Assembly (NCBI RefSeq): GCF_014652635.1
Contig: NZ_BMZE01000001.1
Coordinates: 692,051 to 756,050 of the forward strand
Reading direction: 5' to 3'
Source of the DNA: Devosia pacifica
GTDB lineage: Bacteria; Pseudomonadota; Alphaproteobacteria; Rhizobiales; Devosiaceae
Length of the DNA stretch: 64,000 nucleotides
Below, piece by piece: positions 46,680-55,341 of the stretch. The notes beneath the pieces were generated by a model. That model did not search any database. It was not told the DNA's origin and saw only the letters and a program-made list of their open reading frames with translations. The position numbers and the translations under genes are program-made. The stretch's first letter is position 1. Every line of letters starts with the position of its first letter.

Positions 46680-46831
46680 TAGACCACCTTTCTCGGCTTC
46701 CATGCCTTCCGGCCCTTGAGCCGGTCGCACAGCGCCGTGATCCGATCATTGTAGGCTTTCTCCATGCCGGGAGACTGGTCGCGCTCGGTTTCGAGGCGCT
46801 TGATCTCGGCAAGGATGGCTTCGCGCGTCAT
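46679..46831 (-). CDS. 50-residue charged phage protein
   Basis: A short helical, charged protein (MTREAILAEIKRLETERDQS at the start, ending WKPRKVV). Its ATG overlaps the previous stop by 4 bases and its stop overlaps the next start, so it is part of a coupled chain. Function is unknown. Its small size and place between head-completion genes suggest a minor structural or assembly role. Confidence 0.65.
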   Translation of the reverse strand: MTREAILAEIKRLETERDQSPGMEKAYNDRITALCDRLKGRKAWKPRKVV

Positions 46832-47049
46832 ACGCTGCCCGCCGACCGATTATCCTCAGCCGCATTGACGATCTCGATTAGCCGAGCGGCGTCATAGTGC
46901 TCACGAACTAACTGCCCAGTTTTGCTCTTGAACACTTCATCTTCCACGCGACCATCCATGTAGATTCGGATTGGAGCGCATGGGTCTCGATCCGGAGAGT
47001 ACAGGCCACCCTCCTCGGCGCATGTGACAATGGGCAAATCGATAGGCAT
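46828..47049 (-). CDS. Hypothetical phage protein
   Basis: A 73-residue protein, MPIDLPIVTCAEEGGLYSP at the start, with a short beta-like N-terminus and a helical C-terminus (REHYDAARLIEIVNAAEDN). It overlaps the preceding gene by one base and the next by four. No family is recognised. Position suggests a head-completion helper. Confidence 0.62.
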   Translation of the reverse strand: MPIDLPIVTCAEEGGLYSPDRDPCAPIRIYMDGRVEDEVFKSKTGQLVREHYDAARLIEIVNAAEDNRSAGSV

Positions 47050-47399
47050 CAGACATTGCCTTCCTTGGTGCGCCAGGCGGCGTTATCGCTGTCATTGAGC
47101 CAGCGAGAGACGTGCTTCTGGTCGCCGTGCAGGAACGCCTCGTGGAGGCCGGTATTTTCATCGTGCAGCAGGTTAAGCGGCACGCTGGCAATGTGGTGGT
47201 AATCGCCTTTCCACCCGTCAGGGGTGGCATTGCGGCGGGCTGCGTTCTCTTCGATCAACGAAGCGACGGGATAATCGGTTCGGACGTGCGTCATGCCGCC
47301 CTCTTCCATGATCCAGACCGTGCGCCCCGACTGCGGATCCCAGGAGAACAGTTCCCAGTCACCATCTCGAATGGCCCGCGAAATTCCGCCCGCCCGCAT
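47049..47399 (-). CDS. Hypothetical phage protein
   Basis: A 116-residue protein with many aromatic residues in the first half (WELFSWDPQSGRTVWIME) and a helical half (NLLHDENTGLHEAFLHGDQ). I have seen similar sequences only as unnamed podovirus proteins next to connector genes. The start lies 2 bases after the HhH gene stop. Function is unknown. Confidence 0.6.
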   Translation of the reverse strand: MRAGGISRAIRDGDWELFSWDPQSGRTVWIMEEGGMTHVRTDYPVASLIEENAARRNATPDGWKGDYHHIASVPLNLLHDENTGLHEAFLHGDQKHVSRWLNDSDNAAWRTKEGNV

Positions 47400-47401
47400 T
47401 G

Positions 47402-47794
47402 CTATTTCACCCGCGTGACAGCGCCAGACTCTACGCCGTCCAGTGCAGCTTCAACCGACATCTCGACCACGGTGCCCTTGCGATGCCGCTGGCCGTTCTC
47501 GTCCCAGATGTCGCGCTTGATCTGGACAGGAATGGTCTGCGCCTTCGGCTGCGACTTTGGCTCGGCTGCGGGACCAGCGTCTTTGCCTTCGTCGCCGCCG
47601 TCTACCAAGCCCTTTGCCTGCGCCCGCCAGTCGGCATTGACGATGCTGTCGCGCAGCTCGAGCTCTTCATTGAGCTGGAGGATTTGGTCGTCGGTGAGAT
47701 TGGCGATCGTGTCGAATGACTCGATGCCCCGGCTTTTCAGCTTCTCTGCCGTTGCCGGCCCGATTCCGCTGATCTTCGTCAGATCGTCAGCCAT
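47402..47794 (-). CDS. Helix-hairpin-helix domain phage protein
   Basis: A 130-residue protein with an N-terminal helix-hairpin-helix (LTKISGIGPATAEKLKSRGI, then SFDTIANLTDDQI), a charged linker (DGGDEGKDAGPAAEPKSQPK) and a C-terminal beta segment (IPVQIKRDIWDENGQRHRKG). HhH motifs contact DNA backbone, so it may bind packaged DNA or act at the portal. GGAG lies 8 bases before the ATG. It is the first gene past the capsid terminator. Confidence 0.72.
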   Translation of the reverse strand: MADDLTKISGIGPATAEKLKSRGIESFDTIANLTDDQILQLNEELELRDSIVNADWRAQAKGLVDGGDEGKDAGPAAEPKSQPKAQTIPVQIKRDIWDENGQRHRKGTVVEMSVEAALDGVESGAVTRVK

Positions 47795-47809
47795 TTATGG
47801 CTCTCCATG

Positions 47810-47839
47810 AAAAAAAGCCCCTGCCCGAAGGCAGAGGCT
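47810..47839 (-). terminator. Rho-independent terminator after the capsid gene
   Basis: On the minus strand AGCCTCTGCC-TTCG-GGCAGGGGCT followed by seven Ts: a 10-bp stem with one mismatch and a stable TTCG loop. It lies just past the major capsid stop and before the HhH gene, so it can limit read-through into the connector genes. Confidence 0.85.
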
Positions 47840-47867
47840 GATTGATGCGTCTGTGGCCTGAGCGATA

Positions 47868-48875
47868 TTAGGTGGTGGCGCTCATGCCGAAGATATCGGC
47901 AGCAACACCAAGGCCAGCTTCGTTCGCGACCTTGAGCGTGCCTTCACCGATGATCACCGTCTTCTTGGCGTCACCGGTCTTTGCCACGTCGCGATCCTCC
48001 TGGATCTTGCGCAGCCAGAGCCATTCGGCCATGTCGGGATCAACGAACAGCGCATTGCGCGACAGGTTCTGCCCGCCCGCACTGGTGTAGTCGACCTGAA
48101 CGCGGTTCGGCTTGATCATGACCTTGCCGTATGGGCCTTCGTAGATGTCGGCGTTCGAGATAATCGAGTTGCGGTTACCGTCGCTCACCGAGTAGCGGAA
48201 CGGGGCGACATCGGCATTGGACATGAAGCTCACGAAGACGGACTTCACGTAGGGCGACACCGAAACCATGCTGTAGTTCGCGCCGGCGGTGTAGCCCTGG
48301 GACATCACGTCATCCATGATGGCCTGAGTGAACGCACGCTGCGTGCCGTTGGTCGCGGCAACCACCAAACCGGAGTTCACATCGAACCCACCATTGGCGC
48401 CGCCAGAGCCGCGATTGGCATTGCTCTCGATCCACGCCGCCATGCCTGCCGACTGGCGGTCAGCGCCGGCCACAGAGGGCTTATTGGCGAGAATGCCGTA
48501 CTCGACATCCTTCTTGATCTCGATGCCCTTCTTGAGCTTCTGGCGCTTGGTTTTCTGGATGCGCCCGGCCTCGTCCACGGTCTCCTGGGTGTTGGAGATG
48601 ATGAACGACTTCCGCATGATCTGCGTGTAGTTGCCGACGCGCTGCGGCGAATCCACACCATCGAAGCCGTATTCGTCGCCTTCAGGGTGGTGATTGTCCT
48701 CTGGCGGCGCGAGTTCATCGATCTCCCATTCGGGATGAACCGAAACGCACGAGTCGGTGCCGATAGCGGTATAGACGGGGGTATCTTCGGGCGTGATGCG
48801 GTTCACCACGTCCGACAGTTCTTCACGATTGCCGACCGACGTCGTCGTCAGCTTCGTGTTAGCGAGAGCGGCCAT
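47868..48875 (-). CDS. Major capsid protein, DUF5309/SU10-type
   Basis: A 335-residue HK97-fold capsid candidate. Its opening (NTKLTTTSVGNREELSDVVN, RITPEDTPVYTAIG) and middle (MRKSFIISNTQETVDEAGR, KKGIEIKKDVEYGILANK) are typical of the DUF5309 / SU10 major capsid family. Of two adjacent ATGs, 48875 is preferred because AGGAGG lies 5 bases before it. The gene follows the scaffold gene and is followed by a strong terminator, which fits a highly expressed structural gene. Confidence 0.88.
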   Translation of the reverse strand: MAALANTKLTTTSVGNREELSDVVNRITPEDTPVYTAIGTDSCVSVHPEWEIDELAPPEDNHHPEGDEYGFDGVDSPQRVGNYTQIMRKSFIISNTQETVDEAGRIQKTKRQKLKKGIEIKKDVEYGILANKPSVAGADRQSAGMAAWIESNANRGSGGANGGFDVNSGLVVAATNGTQRAFTQAIMDDVMSQGYTAGANYSMVSVSPYVKSVFVSFMSNADVAPFRYSVSDGNRNSIISNADIYEGPYGKVMIKPNRVQVDYTSAGGQNLSRNALFVDPDMAEWLWLRKIQEDRDVAKTGDAKKTVIIGEGTLKVANEAGLGVAADIFGMSATT

Positions 48876-48902
48876 CATGGCCTCCTAGAATGAAGGGGTT
48901 GA

Positions 48903-49910
48903 TCAGTCGAAGTCGATCATCATGGCGTCATGGATCGACCCGGTTTTCTGCAACCTGCGCATCGCATCGGCATTCTTGCGTGCCTTGCCGGCCCCGTTCG
49001 TTTTCTGGCGTCGTGCTGGGGCAACGGGTGGCGCATCACGCACCTTGTCCTTTGCCTTCCGCTTTGCCGCCTCTGCCTGCATACCAAGCCGCGCATAGTG
49101 CGCCATCTTGAACAGCCGGTGATCGGTGGCGAGGCCAATCTCCTCATCGGAATAGCCGAGTTGCCGTGCCGTCTCTGAGGCGGCATCGAAAAACTGCTTG
49201 TGGCCTTCCTTTGTCCGGAACGTCTCCGGGAAGCTCTCGGCAAGCTTTCTACTCTCTTCAGCAATGAGCTCGTCATGCTGGTCCTGAGTGAGCTTGCCGG
49301 TCACCTCTTTCGGAGCGTGTGCGGCATTGAGCACTTCCTGGAGCCGGGCTTCCGCCTGCTCGCGGGCCGTTTTCATGGCGTAGTGCCGCTGAGGGTCTTT
49401 GAATGCGAGGGCCTGATCGGGCATCGGCGGGAGCGACTTCTCAAGAAGCCCAGCCAGCGCTTCGACCGAAGCGTTTACGTTGGTTGCGAGGGTTTCCAAC
49501 TCTTTGCGGCGATTGGAGTCTTCCTGCCGCTTCCGAGTGTAATCCGACTGCCGCATATACCCGGACTTGAGCTCTGCGAATGGCAGGGCCTCGCCATTGG
49601 GTAGCGTGATGAGCGCATCGTCGGCGATTTCAGCGGCCGGTACGCCCGCGTCATCGTCTTCACCGTCCTCGTCGGGGTCGGACTCGTCGTCCGCTTGTCC
49701 GTCGTCTTCGGCGTTGTCATCGTCGGCAGCTTCGTCTGTCTCTTGGCCTTCATCGGCCTCAACAGTCTCTTCGTCCGACTGCTCTTCCGCGTCTTCTGTT
49801 CCGGTATCCTCTGAGGGGTCGGTCCAGTCGAGCGTCATCGCGTCGTCGAGGCTGAGAGGGTGCGCGTTATCGGTCCCGCCATCAGGCAGGTTGTCGGATT
49901 CGCCAGTCAT
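48903..49910 (-). CDS. Scaffolding-type protein with very acidic N-terminus
   Basis: A 335-residue protein. Residues about 30-90 are strongly acidic (runs such as EDAEEQSDEETVEADEGQE and DDDNAEDDGQADDESD). A helical region with AELKSGYMRQSDYTRKRQED, common in phage scaffolds, follows, and the tail is basic (AKRKAKDKVRDAPP). Position between portal and capsid genes is the standard place for a scaffold. AGGAG 5 bases before the ATG supports the start. Confidence 0.78.
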   Translation of the reverse strand: MTGESDNLPDGGTDNAHPLSLDDAMTLDWTDPSEDTGTEDAEEQSDEETVEADEGQETDEAADDDNAEDDGQADDESDPDEDGEDDDAGVPAAEIADDALITLPNGEALPFAELKSGYMRQSDYTRKRQEDSNRRKELETLATNVNASVEALAGLLEKSLPPMPDQALAFKDPQRHYAMKTAREQAEARLQEVLNAAHAPKEVTGKLTQDQHDELIAEESRKLAESFPETFRTKEGHKQFFDAASETARQLGYSDEEIGLATDHRLFKMAHYARLGMQAEAAKRKAKDKVRDAPPVAPARRQKTNGAGKARKNADAMRRLQKTGSIHDAMMIDFD

Positions 49911-49936
49911 GATTTCTCCTGAGAGAGTGGCCGGCC

Positions 49937-50170
49937 CTATGCCGGCACTTTGCGAGGTTCGCCTGGTTGTTTCGCGAGGGAAGTCAGGCGGGCTCGAACT
50001 TTGCGGATCGCGCGCGCTTCAGCAGCAGCGTTCCGGCGTGTCTCATCGTCGTTCATCGGCGCGTTGATGCAGTGATTGACCGCAGCGGTTTCGATCTCAT
50101 CGAACAGCGCATTGAAGAACGGCACGTTGAGGATGGCCTCGGCGGCGCGGCGCTTCTCGTCATCGGTCAT
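49937..50170 (-). CDS. Small phage protein between portal and scaffold
   Basis: A 77-residue, helical protein (EKRRAAEAILNVPFFNALFDE at the start, RNAAAEARAIRKVRARL later), of a kind seen behind portal genes in podoviruses. Its ATG overlaps the portal stop by 4 bases. Function is unknown. Confidence 0.68.
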   Translation of the reverse strand: MTDDEKRRAAEAILNVPFFNALFDEIETAAVNHCINAPMNDDETRRNAAAEARAIRKVRARLTSLAKQPGEPRKVPA

Positions 50171-52449
50171 TGTCCGCTCCTGCCTTCACGGTTGCCGTCA
50201 GGCTGCCTTTGCCTGTCCAGAGAGCGCGCTGCGTTCGTCTCGCGCGACTGCTGAACGTCCGCGATGATCTTTGCCGCCGCGATATCCGTCTGCGTGCCCA
50301 TCCATTCGCGCTCGGTCTGCTGTTTCATCTGCTCGCGCTGCAGATCGACAGCGTTGTCCTCGGCATTGGACTGCGCCTTGATGTACGCCTCTTCCATGCG
50401 CGCCTCGGCTTCCGCCTGGATCTGCTGCAGTTCGGTGATAAGGTCGGCATCACGCTGCTCGCGCTCCTTCGAGGCGTCCGCCTGGATCTTCGCAGTGAAC
50501 TCGGCCATCTTCTGCTGGCCCTTGAACTGCTCGATGGCCATCTTGCCCTGAGTGCGCTTGTCTTCGAGCGCCATGGCTGCCTGAGCCTTGATCTCTTCAG
50601 GGCTCGGCTGCTCGGCCTGCGCCTTGATGGCCTGCTCTATGGCTTGCGGATCAGGCTGCGTGAAGTACAGGCCGATCGACTTGAGGCCAGCGGCTTCCAC
50701 GAATTTGGAGATGCCGTTGTAGAGGTTGTCGGGCTTCACATACTGCATGCCGACAGCTGGCCCCATCGAGGACAAAATCTCGCGCTGCAGGCCTATGACC
50801 TGCTGCATCATCATCATGTCGCGCTCGCGTGTACCGGCGCCCAGGCCGATGTTTACAACCGCATCCATGTCGGCATTCCATGAGCGCGGATCGAACGTCA
50901 CCCACTCATCGCGCAGGCGAACCGTGCGCGGCGCATCCTGGTTCTCGATGATAAGCTTCAGAAGGCCACGGAACACAGGTTTGAGGCTTTCCGCAATGCA
51001 GCGGACCATCATCTCGGTCTGGCCGATGCCCGCCTGTTCCATCATGGCCGATGCCTTGGCCGTCATGTTCTGGAGGGCATCGGGAGCCATGCCGCTCGAC
51101 GCATCCGATATGCCGGTGCGTTCGGTGATCTCGCCGTCCATGTACTCGAGCATCGCGAACGATTTGTCTGCGACCATTGGCACCTGGTTGAAGCCAACAG
51201 CGGCGCGAACGTCGACGCCTTCCTCAACCCAGATCGGTTTGCCGAACTCAGGCTCGAGCATCGCATCAGGATTGGTGATCGCGCCAAGCTGGCCGATCGG
51301 CTGCAGATTGTTCTGCCAGTAGAGGTTATCCATGGTCTGGCGCAGCAGCACCGTCTTGACCTTCTGGATCTCCATCACCTCATCAGAGGCGGAGTTGCCT
51401 TCCCACTGGTGCGGCCGGCGCTCCGAGACGATGTTTGCGTAGTTGACTTCGTCCCACTCGTCATTCGCCAGCAGGTTTTCAGTGCTGAAGCCGCCGGCGA
51501 ACACCATGCGGCGCAGCTCAGCGATGCCGTCGCCGTCATAGTCGACCTTCACCAGCAGATCGTAGTAATCGATCTCCTGCATGGCCTTGGTCGCTTCATC
51601 GGAGCTTTCCGATTCCAGTACGTCGCGCCGGCGAGCAGCTTCTTCCGTGTCCTGCTCGGTATCCGAAGCGCCTGCAGTGGGCAGAGCCCAGATTTTGTCT
51701 CGCTCATACCCCATGGCCACGAGGTCTGAACGGCGCAGCCTGCAATGCTCGCCGAGGATCGGAGCATCATCGAAGCTGGTAGCATCCGAGTGGATCAGGA
51801 AGTTCTCGGGAGCAATGACGCCGATGCGCGGCATCTTGCGCTTGATCGTGCGGCGCAGCTTGAGGTCGTGCAGAACAACCGGTGTCGGCCCCATGCCCGG
51901 CACTTCGACCGTTTCCTGACGCTCGCTGTGCTCAAGCACATCGACATCATCATCAGCGACGAGCTGCGCGAAAGATATCTCATCGAGCCCTGAATGCCGT
52001 GAGGTCTTGGTGTCGACCTTCTCCTCGACAAACCACTTAATGACGCCATTACGAAGCTTCACAGCGTCGTTGATCGCGTCCTCGATCTCGGTGCGCCCTT
52101 TGCACTCTGGCAAGGCGATGTAATTCACATAGTCGCTGGCCTGCTGGGCGCTCTCTTCGTCGCCCTCGCCAACAGGGTTGTATTCAACGATCTCGTCATT
52201 GCCGAGGATCGTGCGCAGGATAGATGGCAGCACCTTGCGAACCGCCGCACGGACATCGCGAGACACAACCTGCGAGCGCCCTTTATCGGCGGGGATGTAC
52301 GCCTGCAGTTCCTTGGCGTCCCCGTCATAGAACGCCATCATCTTTTCGCGGTCTGTAGACCGCTCGTTGCGGTATTCCTCGGCGTCCTTCACCAGGTCGC
52401 CAACGACATTGCAGAGGCGCGTCTCGTCCATCTTTTCGTCTCGCGCCAT
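50167..52449 (-). CDS. Portal protein, P22-like
   Basis: A 760-residue portal forming the 12-fold ring for DNA entry. The opening (EEYRNERSTDREKMMAFYDG, SQVVSRDVRAAVRKVLPSIL) and the wing and stem parts (GITISDASSG-type region TGISDASSGMAPDALQNMTA) follow the large P22-type portal family. A long Gln/Glu-rich helical C-terminus (about 600-740) would form the barrel. ATG at 52449 overlaps the terminase stop by one base; the TTG before it is not needed. Confidence 0.9.
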   Translation of the reverse strand: MARDEKMDETRLCNVVGDLVKDAEEYRNERSTDREKMMAFYDGDAKELQAYIPADKGRSQVVSRDVRAAVRKVLPSILRTILGNDEIVEYNPVGEGDEESAQQASDYVNYIALPECKGRTEIEDAINDAVKLRNGVIKWFVEEKVDTKTSRHSGLDEISFAQLVADDDVDVLEHSERQETVEVPGMGPTPVVLHDLKLRRTIKRKMPRIGVIAPENFLIHSDATSFDDAPILGEHCRLRRSDLVAMGYERDKIWALPTAGASDTEQDTEEAARRRDVLESESSDEATKAMQEIDYYDLLVKVDYDGDGIAELRRMVFAGGFSTENLLANDEWDEVNYANIVSERRPHQWEGNSASDEVMEIQKVKTVLLRQTMDNLYWQNNLQPIGQLGAITNPDAMLEPEFGKPIWVEEGVDVRAAVGFNQVPMVADKSFAMLEYMDGEITERTGISDASSGMAPDALQNMTAKASAMMEQAGIGQTEMMVRCIAESLKPVFRGLLKLIIENQDAPRTVRLRDEWVTFDPRSWNADMDAVVNIGLGAGTRERDMMMMQQVIGLQREILSSMGPAVGMQYVKPDNLYNGISKFVEAAGLKSIGLYFTQPDPQAIEQAIKAQAEQPSPEEIKAQAAMALEDKRTQGKMAIEQFKGQQKMAEFTAKIQADASKEREQRDADLITELQQIQAEAEARMEEAYIKAQSNAEDNAVDLQREQMKQQTEREWMGTQTDIAAAKIIADVQQSRETNAARSLDRQRQPDGNREGRSGQ

Positions 52450-53753
52450 CAAACCACCTTTCGAGCCTTGAAGCCCAAGTCATTCGTCTTTGCCTTAGGC
52501 TCTTCGTAGGCCACGCACATCAGGCCAAAGGCGTCGGCGCTATGACTTGCCCAGTCATGCTCCGGCCCCAGCCCTATGCCGCGCTCTTCGTCTTTTTTCT
52601 CGTGATACCATCCGAGAGCATCGCGCCCACCCTCAGTGGTGTCGGCATTGAACCAGATGGACGGGAACAGCCTGCGCGTAGCTTCAATGCGCTGTTTGGC
52701 GGCACCCTTGCCTTGGTTCGAAACAACCGAAACCTTGTAGCCAGCCTGGCGGAAGAAGCTCTCATAAGAGGCGTCGTAGACCTTCTCGCCGTGCTTGCCG
52801 TCATGCGGAAGCCAGACCTGACACTTGGCCGGCTCATAGCCACGGCTGCGCAACCAATCGAGGTGCGCGGCGCCCGGCTGGCCAACAGCCTCATAATGAT
52901 CAAGGACGCGGATCTCTTTGCCGATGAACTGGGCAATCCAGATCACGAAGGCATCGGCCCGAGCACCTGTGCCGCCAATGTCCGCAAACGCCCGAATGGT
53001 CATCAGCGGGTCAGCGGATACCCTGCCGATGCGGCCATCCTCTTTCGCCTTGGTCAGCGCCTGGGCGAAATATGCGCCCTCGACAACAGACCGGAAGTCG
53101 CCTTCCCATATGTGCCCGTACTGGTCGGGCCGCTGTTGCATGTCGCGCTGACGCTGGCGCTCGAGGATCGCCGGGAAGCGCGGGTTATCCCGGAAGTTCA
53201 GCTCGATGAGCTTGTAACGAGGATCGCCGCCGAGCCTGAACCGCTTGTGTGTCGCGCTCGTCTTGCGCTCCGGGTTCCACGTCACCCAGAGTTCGGAGTC
53301 TTCCTCGCGCAGGGTCGGAATAAGCTTTGTCCAAGCCTCGTCGGTGACCGGCTCGGCCTCGTCTACCCATGCCAGCAGAATGCGAGCCTGAGACTTGACG
53401 CTATCGATGTTCCGATCGAGGCCCATGAACGTGTAGTAGACATCGCCCGGCAGGCCCTGGGTGCGGATGTACGTCTCGCCGATGTCGAAAAACCCTGCGA
53501 GCCAGGGCTCCTCTTTGATCGACTGCTTGATCTCCTCGAGCGAGGAATCGGCCAGCGTCTTCATGAACTGGCGTCCGCAGAGGACTTGCCCGCTCCGCCC
53601 CGCTGCCGCCCACATGTAGGCACGCACGGCAGACATCTTGGCAAACGAGCGCGTCTTGCCTGAGCCGCGCCCGCCATATGCACCCCGAACGTCAGCTTCG
53701 CCTGCAAACACAGGGATCAGCTTCGGGGGTAGCGCGATCTTAGCTGTCGCCAT
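52449..53753 (-). CDS. terL: Terminase large subunit
   Basis: A 434-residue packaging motor of the PBSX/Terminase_3 group. Walker A is GGRGSGKTRSF near residue 28; Walker B is RILLAWVDEAE near residue 125. The nuclease domain has FADIGGTGARADAF and the final acidic residue in SHSADAFGLM. It pumps and cuts phage DNA with the small subunit. The start overlaps the upstream small gene by 14 bases. The full length and all catalytic blocks look intact. Confidence 0.94.
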   Translation of the reverse strand: MATAKIALPPKLIPVFAGEADVRGAYGGRGSGKTRSFAKMSAVRAYMWAAAGRSGQVLCGRQFMKTLADSSLEEIKQSIKEEPWLAGFFDIGETYIRTQGLPGDVYYTFMGLDRNIDSVKSQARILLAWVDEAEPVTDEAWTKLIPTLREEDSELWVTWNPERKTSATHKRFRLGGDPRYKLIELNFRDNPRFPAILERQRQRDMQQRPDQYGHIWEGDFRSVVEGAYFAQALTKAKEDGRIGRVSADPLMTIRAFADIGGTGARADAFVIWIAQFIGKEIRVLDHYEAVGQPGAAHLDWLRSRGYEPAKCQVWLPHDGKHGEKVYDASYESFFRQAGYKVSVVSNQGKGAAKQRIEATRRLFPSIWFNADTTEGGRDALGWYHEKKDEERGIGLGPEHDWASHSADAFGLMCVAYEEPKAKTNDLGFKARKVV

Positions 53754-54051
53754 CTTCGAGGGCTACGAGCTCGACCTTGGCAACTCGGATGGGCCCGCCA
53801 TCCTCACCGGTCACCTGCATCGGCAGAACCTTGCCCAGCAGGCCGGAGAACGCCTTCACGTCTTCATCGGCAACGCGCTTGAGATAGCCGACCAGACCAT
53901 CCTTGCCCTTAGTATCGCCTCCGCTTTTTTCGGCAGCGAGGAGAATTGCGTCCTTGAGCTTCGACGTGGTCTTGTTTGGCAGCCCTTTAGGTCGACCAGG
54001 GCCAGCCTTGCCTTTGCCGACCCTGTTTTCCTTGGTTTCTTTTACGGCCAT
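53740..54051 (-). CDS. Terminase small subunit candidate
   Basis: A 103-residue basic protein. Its N-terminus, GKGKAGPGRPKGLPNKTTSKLK, is the pattern often seen in phage terminase small subunits and related DUF5681-like proteins, with an AT-hook-like GRPKG. It overlaps the large subunit gene by 14 bases, supporting the role. GGGA 8 bases before ATG 54051 sets the start; the longer frame has no support. A second DNA-binding candidate is the protein at 54769-55341. Confidence 0.65.
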   Translation of the reverse strand: MAVKETKENRVGKGKAGPGRPKGLPNKTTSKLKDAILLAAEKSGGDTKGKDGLVGYLKRVADEDVKAFSGLLGKVLPMQVTGEDGGPIRVAKVELVALEDGDS

Positions 54052-54138
54052 TGCAGCAGTCCCTTCCGGGTTATTGCGCAAAATATTTCCTTCCGCCCTC
54101 GGGCAGATTGGCACTTCGCGATAGAGTTATTCTACGAA

Positions 54139-54567
54139 TTAAGCGGCAGCGACCACGAGAGTGAACGGCGTAAGCTGGCCGACTTCCTCATCATCGTCGG
54201 TAGCACTGACCGAGAGGTCTTCGAACGTGCCGGCCTCGGTCGGCGTGCCTGTGACGGCGCCTGTGCTGGAGTTGACTGCCAGGCCAGCAGGCCAATCACC
54301 AACAAGAGCGTAGGCATAAGGCGCAGTGCCGCCCGTGGCTTCGACGGTGAACCCGTCGTAGGCTGCGTCTTCGGTTGCCGTGGTTACCGGAGTGCCGGAG
54401 ACGACAGGGCCAACGATGCCGCCGCCCATGCGCGCAAGGTCAGCCGGGAAGCTTGGGCCGGAGCCCTTTAGCTGGTCCTGGGTCATGGTGCCGACGACAT
54501 CCCCACCCATGCGGGCGAGGTCGCCAATGAAGGACGGGCCGGAGCCCTTGAGGTCATTGTTGTCCAT
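54139..54567 (-). CDS. Ig-like (He_PIG) phage protein with duplicated N-terminal motif
   Basis: A 142-residue protein. The first 50 residues hold two near-identical copies of LKGSGPSF..DLARMGG..VG, and the rest is a putative Ig-like domain (ATGGTAPYAYALVGDWPAGL, NSSTGAVTGTPTEAGTF), the He_PIG fold. Such domains decorate capsids or fibres. GGAG 7 bases before the ATG supports the start. It lies between two packaging candidates, outside the capsid block, so a decoration role is a guess. Confidence 0.72.
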   Translation of the reverse strand: MDNNDLKGSGPSFIGDLARMGGDVVGTMTQDQLKGSGPSFPADLARMGGGIVGPVVSGTPVTTATEDAAYDGFTVEATGGTAPYAYALVGDWPAGLAVNSSTGAVTGTPTEAGTFEDLSVSATDDDEEVGQLTPFTLVVAAA

Positions 54568-54725
54568 CGTGGATCTCCGATGATGGTGGTGATTACCGAA
54601 AGGTATTCCCGCCCCTTACGCACCATAGGAACGTGGTGGAGAGGCGTGTCTTGCCCTCATAGCCCCAGCGGAGTGTGAAGCTTGTGGGGCAGCGGGATGT
54701 GTCTGGCATTGAGGTGCTCAAAACG

Positions 54726-54756
54726 ACAAAACCCGCCTCGACGGATCGGGCGGGCT
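54726..54756 (-). terminator. Rho-independent terminator candidate
   Basis: On the minus strand CCCGCC-CGATCCGTCGA-GGCGGG followed by TTTTGTCGTTTT, 13 bases past the stop of the 54769-55341 gene. It separates the replication/early block from the late block. The rest of the gap 54568-54768 holds nothing I recognise, though a late promoter may lie there. Confidence 0.7.
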
Positions 54757-54768
54757 TAAGGCGCAAGT

Positions 54769-55341
54769 TCAACTAAGTATCAATTCGTGCGCTAGTGGGC
54801 CTGATTTGCGATTTTTCGTCAAGCCGAAATGCACCGACAGAACGCGCAGCACTGTGGAGAAATCACCTTCCATGTGCTCGTAATACTCATTGCGATAGAG
54901 CATCAGATCGAGTGCTGCCCATAGGTTGGTGTGGCGATGTACCGCCTGGGCGTCGTGAATAGCGCGCTGCATGTCCGCGTACTTTGACCGAGCCCGGTTG
55001 CAACGCTCCGCATAGGTCTCATCATCCAGATCGGTACTGCTGCTGCCTGACGTGGCTGCGAGGCTATCTGGTGCCCGGATTGCGCGCAGATACGCGTCTC
55101 GCACAACAAGTGCAGCCTCTCCAGCATCGTACTGCTGGTCATCAATCTTCTTGCGCAGCTTCATGATGCCGTGAACGCTTGCCGCCTTCTGGTCACGCGC
55201 CTCTTTCTCGGTCAGGCCAAGATGCTGCATGCGGATTCGGATCGGATCTTCGTTCTCGGCATAAGCCGATGCTGCTCGCGATATCTGCCCAGATGGAGTG
55301 CGCTTCGCATTGGCCTTGCGCGGCCTTCCCCGTTTGCTCAT
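54769..55341 (-). CDS. Putative phage DNA-binding protein, last gene of the early block
   Basis: A 190-residue protein with an AT-hook-like N-terminus (KRGRPRKANAKRTPSGQ) and a helical body (LTEKEARDQKAASVHGIMKL, YADMQRAIHDAQAVHRHTNLW). It might be a late-gene activator/antiterminator or a small terminase. A terminator follows it directly, and the late genes start beyond, which suits a regulator. Its start overlaps the 59-residue gene by 4 bases. Confidence 0.6.
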   Translation of the reverse strand: MSKRGRPRKANAKRTPSGQISRAASAYAENEDPIRIRMQHLGLTEKEARDQKAASVHGIMKLRKKIDDQQYDAGEAALVVRDAYLRAIRAPDSLAATSGSSSTDLDDETYAERCNRARSKYADMQRAIHDAQAVHRHTNLWAALDLMLYRNEYYEHMEGDFSTVLRVLSVHFGLTKNRKSGPLAHELILS

